Shown: one piece after another, positions 7,421 through 16,821 of the stretch | Numbering within the stretch: position 1 is the stretch's first letter | How the letters are laid out: every line of letters begins with the position of its first letter | Origin: Chitinophagales bacterium | GTDB lineage: Bacteria; Bacteroidota; Bacteroidia; Chitinophagales; Saprospiraceae | NCBI GenBank assembly: GCA_022360175.1 | Contig: JAKSDI010000267.1 | Location: 1-40,405 of the forward strand | Length of the DNA: 40,405 bases | Direction: 5' to 3' | The notes under the pieces: generated by a model | Database searches by the model: none | Seen by the model: the letters and a program-made list of their open reading frames with translations, nothing else | Told to the model about the DNA's origin: nothing | Translations under genes and position numbers: made by a program

Positions 7421-9468
7421 TATTTATTTGCTACCTATGTGCATGCGGACTTTATGCTCAAATAGTTCCCGATAGTATTACCATTATCCGTGACCAATGG
7501 GGTGTACCTCATATCTATGCCCAAACAGATGCCGAAGTTGCTTATGGTTTTGCCTGGGCAACTGCTGAAGATGACTTTGAAACCATTCAGAAGCAACTAT
7601 TGCCAACCAAAGGATTACTAGGTCAGGTGGTAGGCAAAGAAGGAGCTATATTAGATGTCGTAGTTCACCTACTAGCTGCGAGAGAGTTGGCTGCTAAACG
7701 CTATGAAAAAGACTTATCTCCTGAGTTTATTGCAGTACTAGAAGCTTACGCGAGTGGATTAAATGCCTATGCAGCAGCTCATCCTCAAGAAATCCTTCAT
7801 CGTAAATTATTTCCTATCAATGGCAAAGACATCATACCTTCCTATGTATTGGGGCTTGCTCTAATGTCTAATATACAAAAGCCTTTGGAGCAAATCCTGG
7901 AAGGTGGTTATCCCATTCAATCAGAAGAACACGGCTCTAATGCTGCTGCCATTGCTCCACATAAAACCACAACAGGAGAGGCCTTTCTATTAATCAATTC
8001 TCATCAGCCATTGGAGGGCTTATTTTCATGGTATGAAGCTCATCTTTGTAGTGAAGAAGGTTGGAATATTCTAGGTGCAACCTTCCCGGGTGGTGTCACA
8101 ATATTTCATGGGGCCACCCCACATCTAGGATGGGCACATACCGTTAATCATCCAGATTTCAATGATGTATACCGCCTTGAAATGCATCCAGATCGTAAGT
8201 TTACCTATAAATATGATAATGAATGGTTAGAACTGGAGCCTTATCCATACAAAGTACGAATCAGGCTACTAGGTTTCTTACCCTTCGGTATCAAGCAAAA
8301 ATATTATCGAAGTAAATATGGAGTTACATTCAAAACAAAGAATGGCTTTTTCGCGCTGCGTACAACAGCCAATCAAAATATAAAAGCAGCTGAACAATGG
8401 TATCGAATGAATAAAGCAAGGAACTACTCCGAATTTCGTAGTGCCCTTGAAATGCAAGGCATCAACAGTACTAACATCGTGTATGCTGATAAAGAAGGGA
8501 ATATATATTATATCAGCAATGGCTTGTTTCCAAAACGGAATCCAAGCTTTGATTGGAAAGAGGTTGTACAAGGAAATACTTCTGCTACTTTATGGAAAGA
8601 CAACTTCTACCCTATCGATAGCCTTGCTCAGGTGAAGAACCCTCCTTCAGGCTATGTTTTCAATTGCAATCATACTCCTTTTTTGTCTTCTGGCTCTGGT
8701 GATAATCCTGATACTACAGCAATACCAATCACAATGGGCTATCAACGCCCGAACGAGCTAACCAATCGTGGAGTGCGTTTTGACTATCTAATCAGCCAAC
8801 ATAAACTGTTAAGTTATGAAGATTTTAAAAGCATTAAATACGATCAGGCCTATGCCCGACCAATGCCAGCCGCTCCGAAACTGGAATCCATTTTTACTCT
8901 TAATCCTCAAAACTATCCTGAATTATCAGAAAGCATTACATTGCTCAATCAGTGGGATCGGGTAGCAGATATAGATAGTGAAGGAGCATCTATTATGGTT
9001 CTCGTTTTCTACTTCCTTTATGAAAAACTAGAAAGCCCTGATAGTTTCCTTAAAGGAGATGAAATCAATGAAGCCTTATTGGTGGAAACCTTAATGGATG
9101 TTCAAAAGTATCTGAAAAAACATTTTGGAAGTATCAATATACCTCTTGGGGAATTGCAACGCCATAGCCGTGGCAATATAAATCTCCCAATGGGTGGAGC
9201 CCCCGATGTATTAGCGGCCATCTATAGTGAAAAATTATCCAATGGACATTTACGGCCTGTCATTGGAGAATCTTATATTCAAATGGTACGCTTTTCTGAT
9301 GAAGGAGTCAAGATAGAAAGCATTAATGCTTATGGTGCTTCCAATAAAAAAGAGAGCATACATTATACAGATCAAATGGAAATGTTTACCCGCCAGCAAT
9401 TAAAAGAGATGACATTGGATAAAGAAAAAGTGATAAAAGAGGCTAAAAAGATCTATCATCCAAAATAA
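7405..9468 (+). CDS. Penicillin acylase family protein (Ntn hydrolase), secreted
   Basis: The 687-residue precursor has a signal peptide at 1-19 ending in YAQ. The alpha-chain region (about 25-177) has the family opening ITIIRDQWGVPHIYA and the AYGFAWATAEDDF motif. Self-cleavage is expected at the G-S-N motif, so that Ser178 becomes the N-terminal nucleophile of the beta chain (HGSNAAAIAP). Further family blocks follow, including GATFPGGVTIFHGATPHLGW with the expected oxyanion and substrate-pocket positions. These periplasmic enzymes cleave amide bonds, with substrates ranging from N-acyl-homoserine lactones to beta-lactam side chains. The substrate here cannot be assigned. Length is slightly below the typical 720-850. 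Confidence 0.9.
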   Translation: MRFCLLFICYLCACGLYAQIVPDSITIIRDQWGVPHIYAQTDAEVAYGFAWATAEDDFETIQKQLLPTKGLLGQVVGKEGAILDVVVHLLAARELAAKRYEKDLSPEFIAVLEAYASGLNAYAAAHPQEILHRKLFPINGKDIIPSYVLGLALMSNIQKPLEQILEGGYPIQSEEHGSNAAAIAPHKTTTGEAFLLINSHQPLEGLFSWYEAHLCSEEGWNILGATFPGGVTIFHGATPHLGWAHTVNHPDFNDVYRLEMHPDRKFTYKYDNEWLELEPYPYKVRIRLLGFLPFGIKQKYYRSKYGVTFKTKNGFFALRTTANQNIKAAEQWYRMNKARNYSEFRSALEMQGINSTNIVYADKEGNIYYISNGLFPKRNPSFDWKEVVQGNTSATLWKDNFYPIDSLAQVKNPPSGYVFNCNHTPFLSSGSGDNPDTTAIPITMGYQRPNELTNRGVRFDYLISQHKLLSYEDFKSIKYDQAYARPMPAAPKLESIFTLNPQNYPELSESITLLNQWDRVADIDSEGASIMVLVFYFLYEKLESPDSFLKGDEINEALLVETLMDVQKYLKKHFGSINIPLGELQRHSRGNINLPMGGAPDVLAAIYSEKLSNGHLRPVIGESYIQMVRFSDEGVKIESINAYGASNKKESIHYTDQMEMFTRQQLKEMTLDKEKVIKEAKKIYHPK

Positions 9469-9690
9469 TATAACATCTACCTTTTTCGATAAAGTACTTT
9501 TTCAATATATTGCCAATGTCAAAATGTCCAAGCAATATAATAATTTATTCTTTTGACTAAACAATGACTTAAAATCGATTTATTATTCTGCACGAACAAA
9601 GCATAAAGTTATATTTATATTGTTTTTTTATATAATTTTGTTATTCCATACTTTTGAATGAGGCATTAATTTCAAAGGTGACAGGCACAA
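9469..9690 (+). other. Intergenic region with inverted repeat before the CHAT gene
   Basis: An 8-bp inverted repeat, TATATTGC (9506-9513) and GCAATATA (9532-9539), with an 18-nt loop could weakly end the acylase transcript. TAATTTTG at 9633-9640 fits the -7 element but lacks a TTG at normal spacing. AAAGGTG, about 10 nt before the CHAT ATG at 9691, may act as a ribosome binding site. Confidence 0.35.
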
Positions 9691-12591
9691 ATGCATACCA
9701 CTTACGAGAAAATATACATCAAATCACTTCAACAATGTCAGATCCCCCCTGCATTGTCCTATTTCGATCATGAACAAAAGTCCTACCTTGCTCAACAAGA
9801 CTACGACCAACATGTAAAAGCAATTATATACTGGGCTAGGCTTAAACTGCTCATTTCTGAATATGATGCTGTTAAAAATGTACTCGAACATATTTTTGAA
9901 TGCGATTGGTTTAAATTAAAAGTCAAACCATTCACCCAAGCCAGGCTCAAATTAATTCATGGTAAGCTATTTTATGCTCTAGGCAAATACAATGCTGCAC
10001 ATGATAAAACACAGGAAGCTTTACAGCAAGCACAAAATAATGTCACAGAAGAAGAAATTCCTTTTGTCGAAGAAGATTACTTTTTTTGCCGCGCATATAT
10101 GGTCAATGCCAAAATCAACTGGCAACTCAAAGATGTATATAGAGCCAAGCTATTTATGGCTCTGAGTTGGGCATACTATGATAAATGCAATAAAATAGAA
10201 GGCCATTACCTCCCGGCTCGTTTACAATGCCACTACGGGCAGATATATCTACAGGAGGAAAACACGGAAAAAGCATTAGGTTTTTTCGAAAATAGCGAAA
10301 AACGATACAAAGCAGAAGGGTATCAAAAATACTTTTACAGGCCTGAAACACTTAGTTTGTTTGGCGAGTGCGCCATCAAAAAGAAGGAGTTTCAAAAAGC
10401 AAAAAAATACATTCTTGAAGGACTTAGCTTCTTATCAGACTATTTTGATAAAACCATGATTCGCAGTCATGCTCATCTAAAACACTTATTAGCAGAAGTC
10501 TATGTAGGCCTGGCAGAAGAAAGCAATTCAGATGAACAAAGGCTAACCTATTTAAAAGAAGCATCCAAATATTTACGTGATGAGCAATCAATCAGAGAGC
10601 AGCTATTTGCAAATAAAGAGCATGCTACTTCAGCACGTATTCACAATTTTCTGAGTAAAGTATACTGTCTTAAACAAAAATATGACGAAGCTTTACAAGA
10701 AGCCGATAAAGCTATTGCTCGAAATATTACAGAATATAAAGGTAGCATTGATTCCTATTCTTTCGAAGAAATAATCGACCAAGCAGGTTCTGCACATCGT
10801 ATCCTAGTTTCGCTACAACGAAAAACGGAAGTATACTGGCATAGATATAAAAACCGCCCTAATGATAATGACCTCCAATTGGCATGGGAAAACATAGATA
10901 TTTGCCAACAGTTGATCAACGCTATCAGAGGAAAGTTTTATGCCCATGATTCTAAAGTAAATGTTTGGACATATGCACGTGAGATTTTCGAATTGGGAAT
11001 GGAAATATTATTAGAACGCAAAAGAAGAAAAGCCTGGTCAGCCTTAATGGATAAAAAACTCCATGATGACATCTTTGTGTTATTCAGAAATAGTAAATCG
11101 TTTTTGCTTCTTCAGGCACTCCATCCTTATTCCATGTCCAGTATTTCTGGTAAACAAAATAAAAAAGGACGATATACTCCTGAGAACCTCCGTAAATTAA
11201 TGGCTCAGGTTAATAATTGTTTTACCAGCAATTTTCAAAATAAGACTTTTAAAGAAACATTCATTTTAAATGTTTTAGAGTCTAGCAAAAAAGATATTGA
11301 AGAAGAAAAAATTACTCCTTCTGGTTTTGAACAGGTAAACTTGCAAGCAGTTTATAATGCGCTGAATAAAGAAATCGAACCGGGAGATATTATCAGTTAT
11401 TTTCTAGGGGACAAAGGTTTGTATGTGATGGTCATCCAAGGAGGAAACCGAAACCTGCAGTTTGAGCAGCTACTATTAGGAAAGAAAGCTATAAATGAAT
11501 TGCGCTCACAAATAAAAAAATTAGCAAAACTCTTCAATCAGTTCGATAGAGATGATGTAAAAAATGAATTTCCAAGGACTCCTACAATTGCTATAGGGAA
11601 AGAGCTATTACAAGACCCCAACATTTGCCTTCTGTCTTATTCACAAGCACTTTATAGATTGCTTTGGTCAAAAATAAAATTGTCTCAAGGGGTCTCCCGT
11701 CTGTATATTATTCCTGACGAAGAATTATTTAATGTACCTTTTGGCTTTCTAACTAGGCCTATGAAGCCTTTCGAATACGCTTCCAGTTTTTCTGAATTAC
11801 CCTATTTGGCACTGGATTATAAAATAAGTTACCATATTTCTACTTCATTGCTTTATGAAAACCATGAGCGAAAATACATAGTTGAAGAAGAAAGTCAGCC
11901 TCTATCATATGAAATGAGCCCTACTCCATTTCAATTATTTAGTATTGCTGGAAAATTGTTTAATAAGGACGTGTTAATAGGAAATCACACATCCCACAAC
12001 TTAAGAGCGGTACTCAAAATTGCACAATCATTAAATGTTGACAACTATAATGATCCCCAAAAGGGAACTGGCAACGATATCAAAGAGCAGCTTAAACAAG
12101 TAGCTCCTTATCTGGATTTTTTCCATTTCTTTGGACACAGTCATAGTGATATCAATGCAGAATCCAGTTTGCAAATAGAAGAGGACATCAGTGCACCCGA
12201 CAACAATATTTTAATAACCCAAGCGGAGATACAACACCTCGATTTGAAAAATAGTAGATTGGTACTCATAAACGCTTGTAAAGGCGGGGATGGCGCGACG
12301 GGTAATGGAGAAGCTCCTGTTTCTATATTTCAAGCCTTTTTGAAAGCAGGAGCTCGAAATATTTATTATTCTCTCTTCACTATAGATCAAAGTGCTGCCA
12401 GGAGCTTTTCCACTCTATTCGTAGATGCGCTTATGGATGGTAAATCCTTTATAGATGCAATGCATCAAACACAGATCAAGTTGATAAAAAGCGGTACTAA
12501 AAAGAGTCATCCTACTATTTGGGCTTCTCCTTCTTTCATTGGGAATCAGATGCAGGTATTAAAACATTTAAAGGATCCTCTGAATTCATAA
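9691..12591 (+). CDS. TPR-CHAT protein (caspase-like protease domain)
   Basis: This 966-residue protein has an N-terminal alpha-helical repeat region of TPR type (about 1-450; for example LSKVYCLKQKYDEALQEADK), a middle linker (450-640), and a C-terminal CHAT domain (about 640-955). The CHAT domain shows the expected His-Cys dyad: His816 in FFHFFGHSHSD and Cys863 in LVLINACKGGDG. The final block GARNIYYSLFTIDQSAAR matches the family pattern. CHAT domains are caspase/separase-clan proteases. With TPRs they act in bacterial immunity (Csx29 of type III-E CRISPR, gasdermin-linked proteases), where TPRs sense or dock a partner. No CRISPR or gasdermin gene was recognised nearby. The 3' end overlaps the recombinase-like gene on the opposite strand by 56 bp. 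Confidence 0.88.
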   Translation: MHTTYEKIYIKSLQQCQIPPALSYFDHEQKSYLAQQDYDQHVKAIIYWARLKLLISEYDAVKNVLEHIFECDWFKLKVKPFTQARLKLIHGKLFYALGKYNAAHDKTQEALQQAQNNVTEEEIPFVEEDYFFCRAYMVNAKINWQLKDVYRAKLFMALSWAYYDKCNKIEGHYLPARLQCHYGQIYLQEENTEKALGFFENSEKRYKAEGYQKYFYRPETLSLFGECAIKKKEFQKAKKYILEGLSFLSDYFDKTMIRSHAHLKHLLAEVYVGLAEESNSDEQRLTYLKEASKYLRDEQSIREQLFANKEHATSARIHNFLSKVYCLKQKYDEALQEADKAIARNITEYKGSIDSYSFEEIIDQAGSAHRILVSLQRKTEVYWHRYKNRPNDNDLQLAWENIDICQQLINAIRGKFYAHDSKVNVWTYAREIFELGMEILLERKRRKAWSALMDKKLHDDIFVLFRNSKSFLLLQALHPYSMSSISGKQNKKGRYTPENLRKLMAQVNNCFTSNFQNKTFKETFILNVLESSKKDIEEEKITPSGFEQVNLQAVYNALNKEIEPGDIISYFLGDKGLYVMVIQGGNRNLQFEQLLLGKKAINELRSQIKKLAKLFNQFDRDDVKNEFPRTPTIAIGKELLQDPNICLLSYSQALYRLLWSKIKLSQGVSRLYIIPDEELFNVPFGFLTRPMKPFEYASSFSELPYLALDYKISYHISTSLLYENHERKYIVEEESQPLSYEMSPTPFQLFSIAGKLFNKDVLIGNHTSHNLRAVLKIAQSLNVDNYNDPQKGTGNDIKEQLKQVAPYLDFFHFFGHSHSDINAESSLQIEEDISAPDNNILITQAEIQHLDLKNSRLVLINACKGGDGATGNGEAPVSIFQAFLKAGARNIYYSLFTIDQSAARSFSTLFVDALMDGKSFIDAMHQTQIKLIKSGTKKSHPTIWASPSFIGNQMQVLKHLKDPLNS

Positions 12592-13684
12592 CATCTTTTC
12601 GGACAATGAATGTCAACCATTTAGTTTTATAATAGGACTCTTCAGGTTCTTCCATTAATTGAGCATAATAACGGCCTGGTCCAATAGGAGTATCATTGGG
12701 AATATTAAACACAATCCTTGTTGATTCTTTAGCAATAGGATATTCAAAAATAGGATCGTCTATGTTATTACGAACTGTAAATATCAAATCTCGCTCCAAA
12801 AGAGCATCAAATTTCAGAACCAACTCATCATCGATATGAGCTTGATATTCAAAATTTATAGGTATCTCTTTTAAATCTTCTTTTTTTCTTAATCCTTTAT
12901 ATAATGGGGTCTCTTCATAGGCCCTATTTTCAATTTTCTCATTAATGTGAAACTGCTTTTCCAATTCCTTTAAAGCATCATACTGGCGCTTTACCGTATT
13001 AGCTTGAAACTTGCTATTTTTGGAAGTCAGTACTTCTTGTTCATTAAGTTCCTTAGATATTCTATAGTCAGAATAGTCAAACTCCTCTTTGTACTTCTGT
13101 ATAAGTTTTCTTGCTCTGACATTATTTGGATCTAAATCTGAGATTTGCCGTTTTTTAAGTTTATTTTTTTTCAGGTTTTCGGTACTAGTCAGAGCCTTTA
13201 CGGCATTGCTTTTCTTATTTCTAGATGTTTTACGCTGATGTTCAAGTGTTTTTTTATCCAGTGATAAAGCAAGTTCCTGATTTTTCTTCTTCTGTTCAAA
13301 GATGCTAATAAAAAAACCTATGTTATCCTTATCCAGATTGTCTAGGCCGTTTATTTTAAATTCAACATCTGCATCTCTCAACAAACGTAAATAATCTAAA
13401 AATATACTCTCCTTGAAATGCTCTAAATAATTATTAGAATCAATGACTAAAAAGCCATCGTCAAAGCTCTTTGCCTTGTTGATGGCCTCTTTTAATTTCA
13501 ATTCCAATGAAATATCTTTTGCCGCTCTTGTAGCACTAGTAATAAGAGGATGGTAATATGTGACAGAAGCTTCGCCCATTGGGGCAGCAGACATATCTTG
13601 AATTGCATCGTTTTCGGCAGTGGTCCGCTTCTTTTCACTAGAAAGAATCATTAATCGGACGATACCTTGTTTCATGGTGGTCAT
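12536..13684 (-). CDS. Degenerate serine-recombinase-like protein with extra beta-rich C-terminal domain
   Basis: This 382-residue protein aligns by eye along a serine recombinase. Residues 8-20 mimic the YxRVSTxxQ strand (LSSEKK). Residues 60-90 mimic the AI-x-LVIAKLDRLSRN stretch. Residues 98-150 mimic the gVxFxxxD...E helix. Residues 185-235 (DPNNVRARKLIQKYK, then RISKELNEQEVLT and FQANTVKRQY) match the recombinase C-terminal HTH block with LN-G-T and TV-R positions. Key catalytic residues are gone: the DRLSR block reads NYLEH (Asn85, Tyr86, His89) and the RT pair after the E helix reads LDK. A beta-rich domain follows at about 265-370. I infer a non-catalytic DNA-binding or scaffold protein. 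It is tail-to-tail with the CHAT gene. Confidence 0.6.
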   Translation of the reverse strand: MTTMKQGIVRLMILSSEKKRTTAENDAIQDMSAAPMGEASVTYYHPLITSATRAAKDISLELKLKEAINKAKSFDDGFLVIDSNNYLEHFKESIFLDYLRLLRDADVEFKINGLDNLDKDNIGFFISIFEQKKKNQELALSLDKKTLEHQRKTSRNKKSNAVKALTSTENLKKNKLKKRQISDLDPNNVRARKLIQKYKEEFDYSDYRISKELNEQEVLTSKNSKFQANTVKRQYDALKELEKQFHINEKIENRAYEETPLYKGLRKKEDLKEIPINFEYQAHIDDELVLKFDALLERDLIFTVRNNIDDPIFEYPIAKESTRIVFNIPNDTPIGPGRYYAQLMEEPEESYYKTKWLTFIVRKDVMNSEDPLNVLIPASDSQ

Positions 13685-14613
13685 AATTAATTAATCTACT
13701 TGTCTTTTCGCTAAAATTATTTTGCACAATCAAAGTTAAACAGTTCTAGCCTACCTATTTATATGCCATACTAGTGACCAAATAGCTTAAATGAATTTTC
13801 TCTTTCTGTTTTTTTAAACTTGCTGAGGTTCGCTCATCTTAAATAAAAAGAGCTGCAGCCGTTAGTTAACATCAGGATTATGAAAAGTTTTTTATTGACA
13901 GATTCGTATAAACAATTTAGGTGGGGGAAATAAAGCAACCAGCTACTACTTCCATAAAATATACTGTCCCATCCACATTATTGGATAAACAATAATGTTC
14001 ACCTGAATTATTTGCCTCTAATTATAGAATCTATCAAAGAACTTAAAAGCTATGCAAAGCTAGATTTTTTTTGGAAAAATCCAAATTATTTACAATATAC
14101 ATTTACTAAAAAAACAAGTTTGCGTAATTAACGCGTACAATATCTTTCTAGTATATGTAATGTATACGTAATATACATACTTTGTTACAATTTATACTAA
14201 ATATTTTATAAATACAACTAATATCCGGCCGGATTAGTTCGATTTTTCTGCTTTTATAAACGGTAATTGTCCGCTAGAATTCTAAGATTCATTAAATCAT
14301 TTTTTTTAACTTTCCACACAAAAAACTCAATTCACTGACAATCAATAAGTTAAATTAAATAAAATATATACACGTACTACAAAATAAATAAAATGTAAAC
14401 AAATCACTTGCTTTTATAGAATCTATACGCTAACTTTATACACGTACTTAGTAAAAAAGTAAATGTACATAAAAAATAAGAGCTGGTGTTGACGCACCAG
14501 CCCTATGGTTTAACGCTGACATTACTTTTGGCATACGCAATATCAGCACAGACATATGCAAATTAAGAAATTGCGGGAAGAAGAAGTAATGAAGGCATCC
14601 AAAACATAAAATC
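13685..14613. other. 929-bp AT-rich non-coding region with palindromes and repeats
   Basis: No gene is visible. The region holds a 7-bp dyad ATGTATA-N5-TATACAT (14160-14178) and a GC-rich palindrome ATCCGGCCGGAT (14223-14234) within a longer bulged dyad (14216-14239) followed by a T-rich stretch. It also has two direct repeats: TGCTTTTATA (14249-14258, 14409-14418) and ATACACGTACT (14368-14378, 14438-14448). A hairpin lies at 14482-14501, and TACTTTTG (14523-14530) is a possible -7 element for the gene at 14614. It lies upstream of both flanking genes, so it is a large divergent control region and might hide a small RNA. Confidence 0.55.
14482..14501 (-). terminator. Hairpin with T-rich tail on the minus strand
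   Basis: GCTGGTGT (14482-14489), loop TGAC and GCACCAGC (14494-14501) form an 8-pair stem with one G-U pair. Read on the minus strand it is followed by TCTTATTTTTTA, as in an intrinsic terminator. No minus-strand gene ends here, so it would terminate an unrecognised short transcript or block antisense reading. Confidence 0.45.
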
Positions 14614-15465
14614 ATGATGAACCATGTTAAAGATTTTCTGGATGAATACCATGACTACAGACTTAACAAGTCCGTTATGGCAGTAATAGTTCCATTTATT
14701 CTTGTTGTTGCAGTCATAATTGGAGCCTTAGTAGTTGTACCTTTATACAAAAGCCGTAATCAAGCACTGGAAGCCAAAGAACAGTACCGGGTTTCTTGGG
14801 TAAACATGTCTAAGATGTATGACAACCTGGAAAGTTATAGTCAGAATCTAGAAGAGGCCTTAGCTCAAATGAAAATTGATAATCAATGGCTTCTTGACCA
14901 GAATAATGATTTGAATGACAATGTTGATGAACTCAATACTGTCGTTAACAATCTAACTACAGACCGAGATAACTATAAAGAATTATCTGAAGAACTAAGC
15001 ATTCAAGTCCATAATAAGAATGAAAGAATCGAGCAGCTCCATACAGATAGTACTGTATTAGCGAGTCTCAATGAAGAGATGGAGTCCAATATCAACCATC
15101 AGGGCCATCTGATCTATAAGCTTAGAGCTGAAAACACTCAACTCCTAGGTAACTTCGACAGCTTACAGTCCAAACTTACGTTTTATGCATACCTATATTC
15201 ACCACCCGGAGAACGTAAGCCTCGCACCATCTTCATGAACCTGACACCTAACGATTTTCAGTCTACCTTCAATAAGCAAGTGGAAGAACCATCTGTTGAT
15301 CCAGCCCGGGTCAACGTAAGTCCACGAAAAGTTCAAAAACCTGAGCGGAGTAAAATGGGGCTATTCATTGCTCTACCGTCTGGGGGCGGTGCTGCTCTAC
15401 TGGTATTTGTTATCCTCTACGCCAGAAAGCGGCGTAATAACAGTGACTACCGCCTAGCTTGCTGA
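14614..15465 (+). CDS. TM - coiled coil - TM protein, unknown function
   Basis: This 283-residue protein has a short N-terminal stretch, a membrane helix at about 22-46 (VMAVIVPFILVVAVIIGALVV) and a long Asn/Asp/Glu/Leu-rich heptad coiled coil at about 50-190. A linker with Pro and Arg follows, then a second membrane helix at about 251-270 (IALPSGGGAALLVFVILYA) and a basic tail. Both ends probably lie on the same side with the coiled coil opposite. A second ATG follows immediately at 14617. No family was recognised. The gene at 24937 has the same architecture. It ends in a strong terminator at 15509. It lies between the CHAT pair and the helicase. Confidence 0.75.
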   Translation: MMNHVKDFLDEYHDYRLNKSVMAVIVPFILVVAVIIGALVVVPLYKSRNQALEAKEQYRVSWVNMSKMYDNLESYSQNLEEALAQMKIDNQWLLDQNNDLNDNVDELNTVVNNLTTDRDNYKELSEELSIQVHNKNERIEQLHTDSTVLASLNEEMESNINHQGHLIYKLRAENTQLLGNFDSLQSKLTFYAYLYSPPGERKPRTIFMNLTPNDFQSTFNKQVEEPSVDPARVNVSPRKVQKPERSKMGLFIALPSGGGAALLVFVILYARKRRNNSDYRLAC

Positions 15466-15508
15466 TACTACTAGCCAAATAGCAAAAAAATGGTTCGACG
15501 AATGTTTG

Positions 15509-15542
15509 AGCCGGGCTGCCTGAAAAGAAGCCCGGCTTTTTT
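15509..15542 (+). terminator. Intrinsic terminator after the coiled-coil gene
   Basis: AGCCGGGCT (15509-15517) and AGCCCGGCT (15529-15537) form a perfect 9-bp GC-rich stem with an 11-nt loop, followed by a run of six T. The T run touches the stop codon of the opposing helicase gene. Confidence 0.9.
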
Positions 15543-16779
15543 ATTTTCGTTTTTTCCGATCTCTTTCTTCTATCTCTTCTATTTCCTTCATCATATCCTT
15601 AAGTGTCATTCCAGATTCGTCAGACATTAAGCGCATGTTTTTATACTCCAAGGAATCAACTTCCAAACGATCAATCGGTTTATTAATAAAAGCTTCTATT
15701 TCTTTGAGCATATCCTTTTCATCCGGGCTACAAAAACTAACTGCCTGGCCTCGGTTTTTAGCGCGTCCGGTACGCCCTACCCTGTGCACATAGTTTTCTG
15801 CCTTATCTGGTAAATCATAATTAACTACATACTCAACATTAGGGATATCGATGCCACGCGCACTAATATCAGTAGCAATTAGCACTTGTATATGGCCTCT
15901 CTTAAAAGTATTCAGCACTTCATTACGTGCTTTCTGATCTTTATCACCATGCAATGTAAGGCTTTCTATATTGACCCGTTCCATAGCTTTAGCCACTCGT
16001 TCTGCCCGAACTTTAGTACGAACAAAAACCAATACTTTACTATTTGAATGCTCTCGAATAACCCGCTCTAAAAAGAAACGTTTATCGTCCATTTCGACAA
16101 AAGATACAAAGTGGTCCACATTTTTGGAAACAGGATCTTTTGGTGAAAACTGGATACGTATAGCATCCTTACTTACCAGATTGTAAGCCAACTTTTTAAT
16201 CCGCCCATTAATCGTAGCAGAGAAAAACATCGTTTGCCGATTACGAGGAATCTTACGCTGTAAATCTCGAATATCGTGAATAAAGCCCAAGTCCAACATA
16301 TGGTCCGCTTCATCCAATATCAACATCTGTATCCGTGACGTACGCATGTGTCCCTGACTTATCAAGTCAAATAAACGACCAGGAGTAGCGACTAATACGT
16401 CCACCCCCTTTTCCAAAGAAGCAATCTGTGGAGCCTGATCTACTCCTCCTATCAGTGCCAATGTTTTAACGGCAGTATGCTTCCCCAGTTTATCAAATAC
16501 CTCTGCCACCTGTAGTGCCAACTCATGCGTGGGTACCATTACCAAACAACGTACCCCATCTTGGCGCCGCGACCGCTGCTTTTGCACATGCAATTGATGC
16601 AGTACAGGAATAGCAAAGGCTGCTGTCTTTCCTGTACCCGTTTGCGCTACTGCCAGTACATCCTCCCCCTTCAGTATATGGGGTATTACCTTAAACTGTA
16701 TATCCGTAGGTTTCTTAAGCCCTGCCTTCTCAATCCCCTTCTGTAGCTGTGGATGGAGGTTGTAGTCATTGAATTTCAT
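15541..16779 (-). CDS. DEAD-box ATP-dependent RNA helicase, RhlE type
   Basis: The start is taken at ATG 16779 (412 residues). An in-frame extension to 16860 adds a hydrophobic leader not found in this family and lies upstream of the promoter element at 16814. All motifs are present: Q motif ending KPTDIQFKVIP, motif I AQTGTGKT, Ia PTHELALQ, Ib TPGRL, II DEAD, III SAT, IV VFVRT, V ARGIDIP and VI HRVGRTGRA. It ends in a short basic tail. Such enzymes remodel RNA in ribosome assembly and decay. It is an ordinary chromosomal gene set within the accessory region and convergent with the coiled-coil gene. Confidence 0.93.
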   Translation of the reverse strand: MKFNDYNLHPQLQKGIEKAGLKKPTDIQFKVIPHILKGEDVLAVAQTGTGKTAAFAIPVLHQLHVQKQRSRRQDGVRCLVMVPTHELALQVAEVFDKLGKHTAVKTLALIGGVDQAPQIASLEKGVDVLVATPGRLFDLISQGHMRTSRIQMLILDEADHMLDLGFIHDIRDLQRKIPRNRQTMFFSATINGRIKKLAYNLVSKDAIRIQFSPKDPVSKNVDHFVSFVEMDDKRFFLERVIREHSNSKVLVFVRTKVRAERVAKAMERVNIESLTLHGDKDQKARNEVLNTFKRGHIQVLIATDISARGIDIPNVEYVVNYDLPDKAENYVHRVGRTGRAKNRGQAVSFCSPDEKDMLKEIEAFINKPIDRLEVDSLEYKNMRLMSDESGMTLKDMMKEIEEIEERDRKKRK

Positions 16780-16813
16780 TCGCTTTCGGTTTATTGCCGA
16801 ATAAAGTAAAAGA

Positions 16814-16821
16814 CAAAGGTA
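16814..16821 (-). promoter_or_regulatory. -7 promoter element TACCTTTG for the helicase
   Basis: Read on the minus strand the bases are TACCTTTG, a perfect TAnnTTTG, 35 bp before the chosen ATG at 16779. A TTG at normal spacing is not evident. Confidence 0.55.

Noticed and set aside
14311-14322. DnaA-box-like sequence in the AT-rich gap (replication origin idea)
   Set aside because: Only one poor match and no cluster; no replication genes nearby.
14614-15465. Possible bacterial gasdermin target of the CHAT protease
   Set aside because: The protein is a long coiled coil between two membrane helices, not the beta-rich gasdermin fold.
15490-15540. tRNA-like GGTTCGA segment
   Set aside because: No cloverleaf can be drawn; the nearby stem is an intrinsic terminator with a T run.
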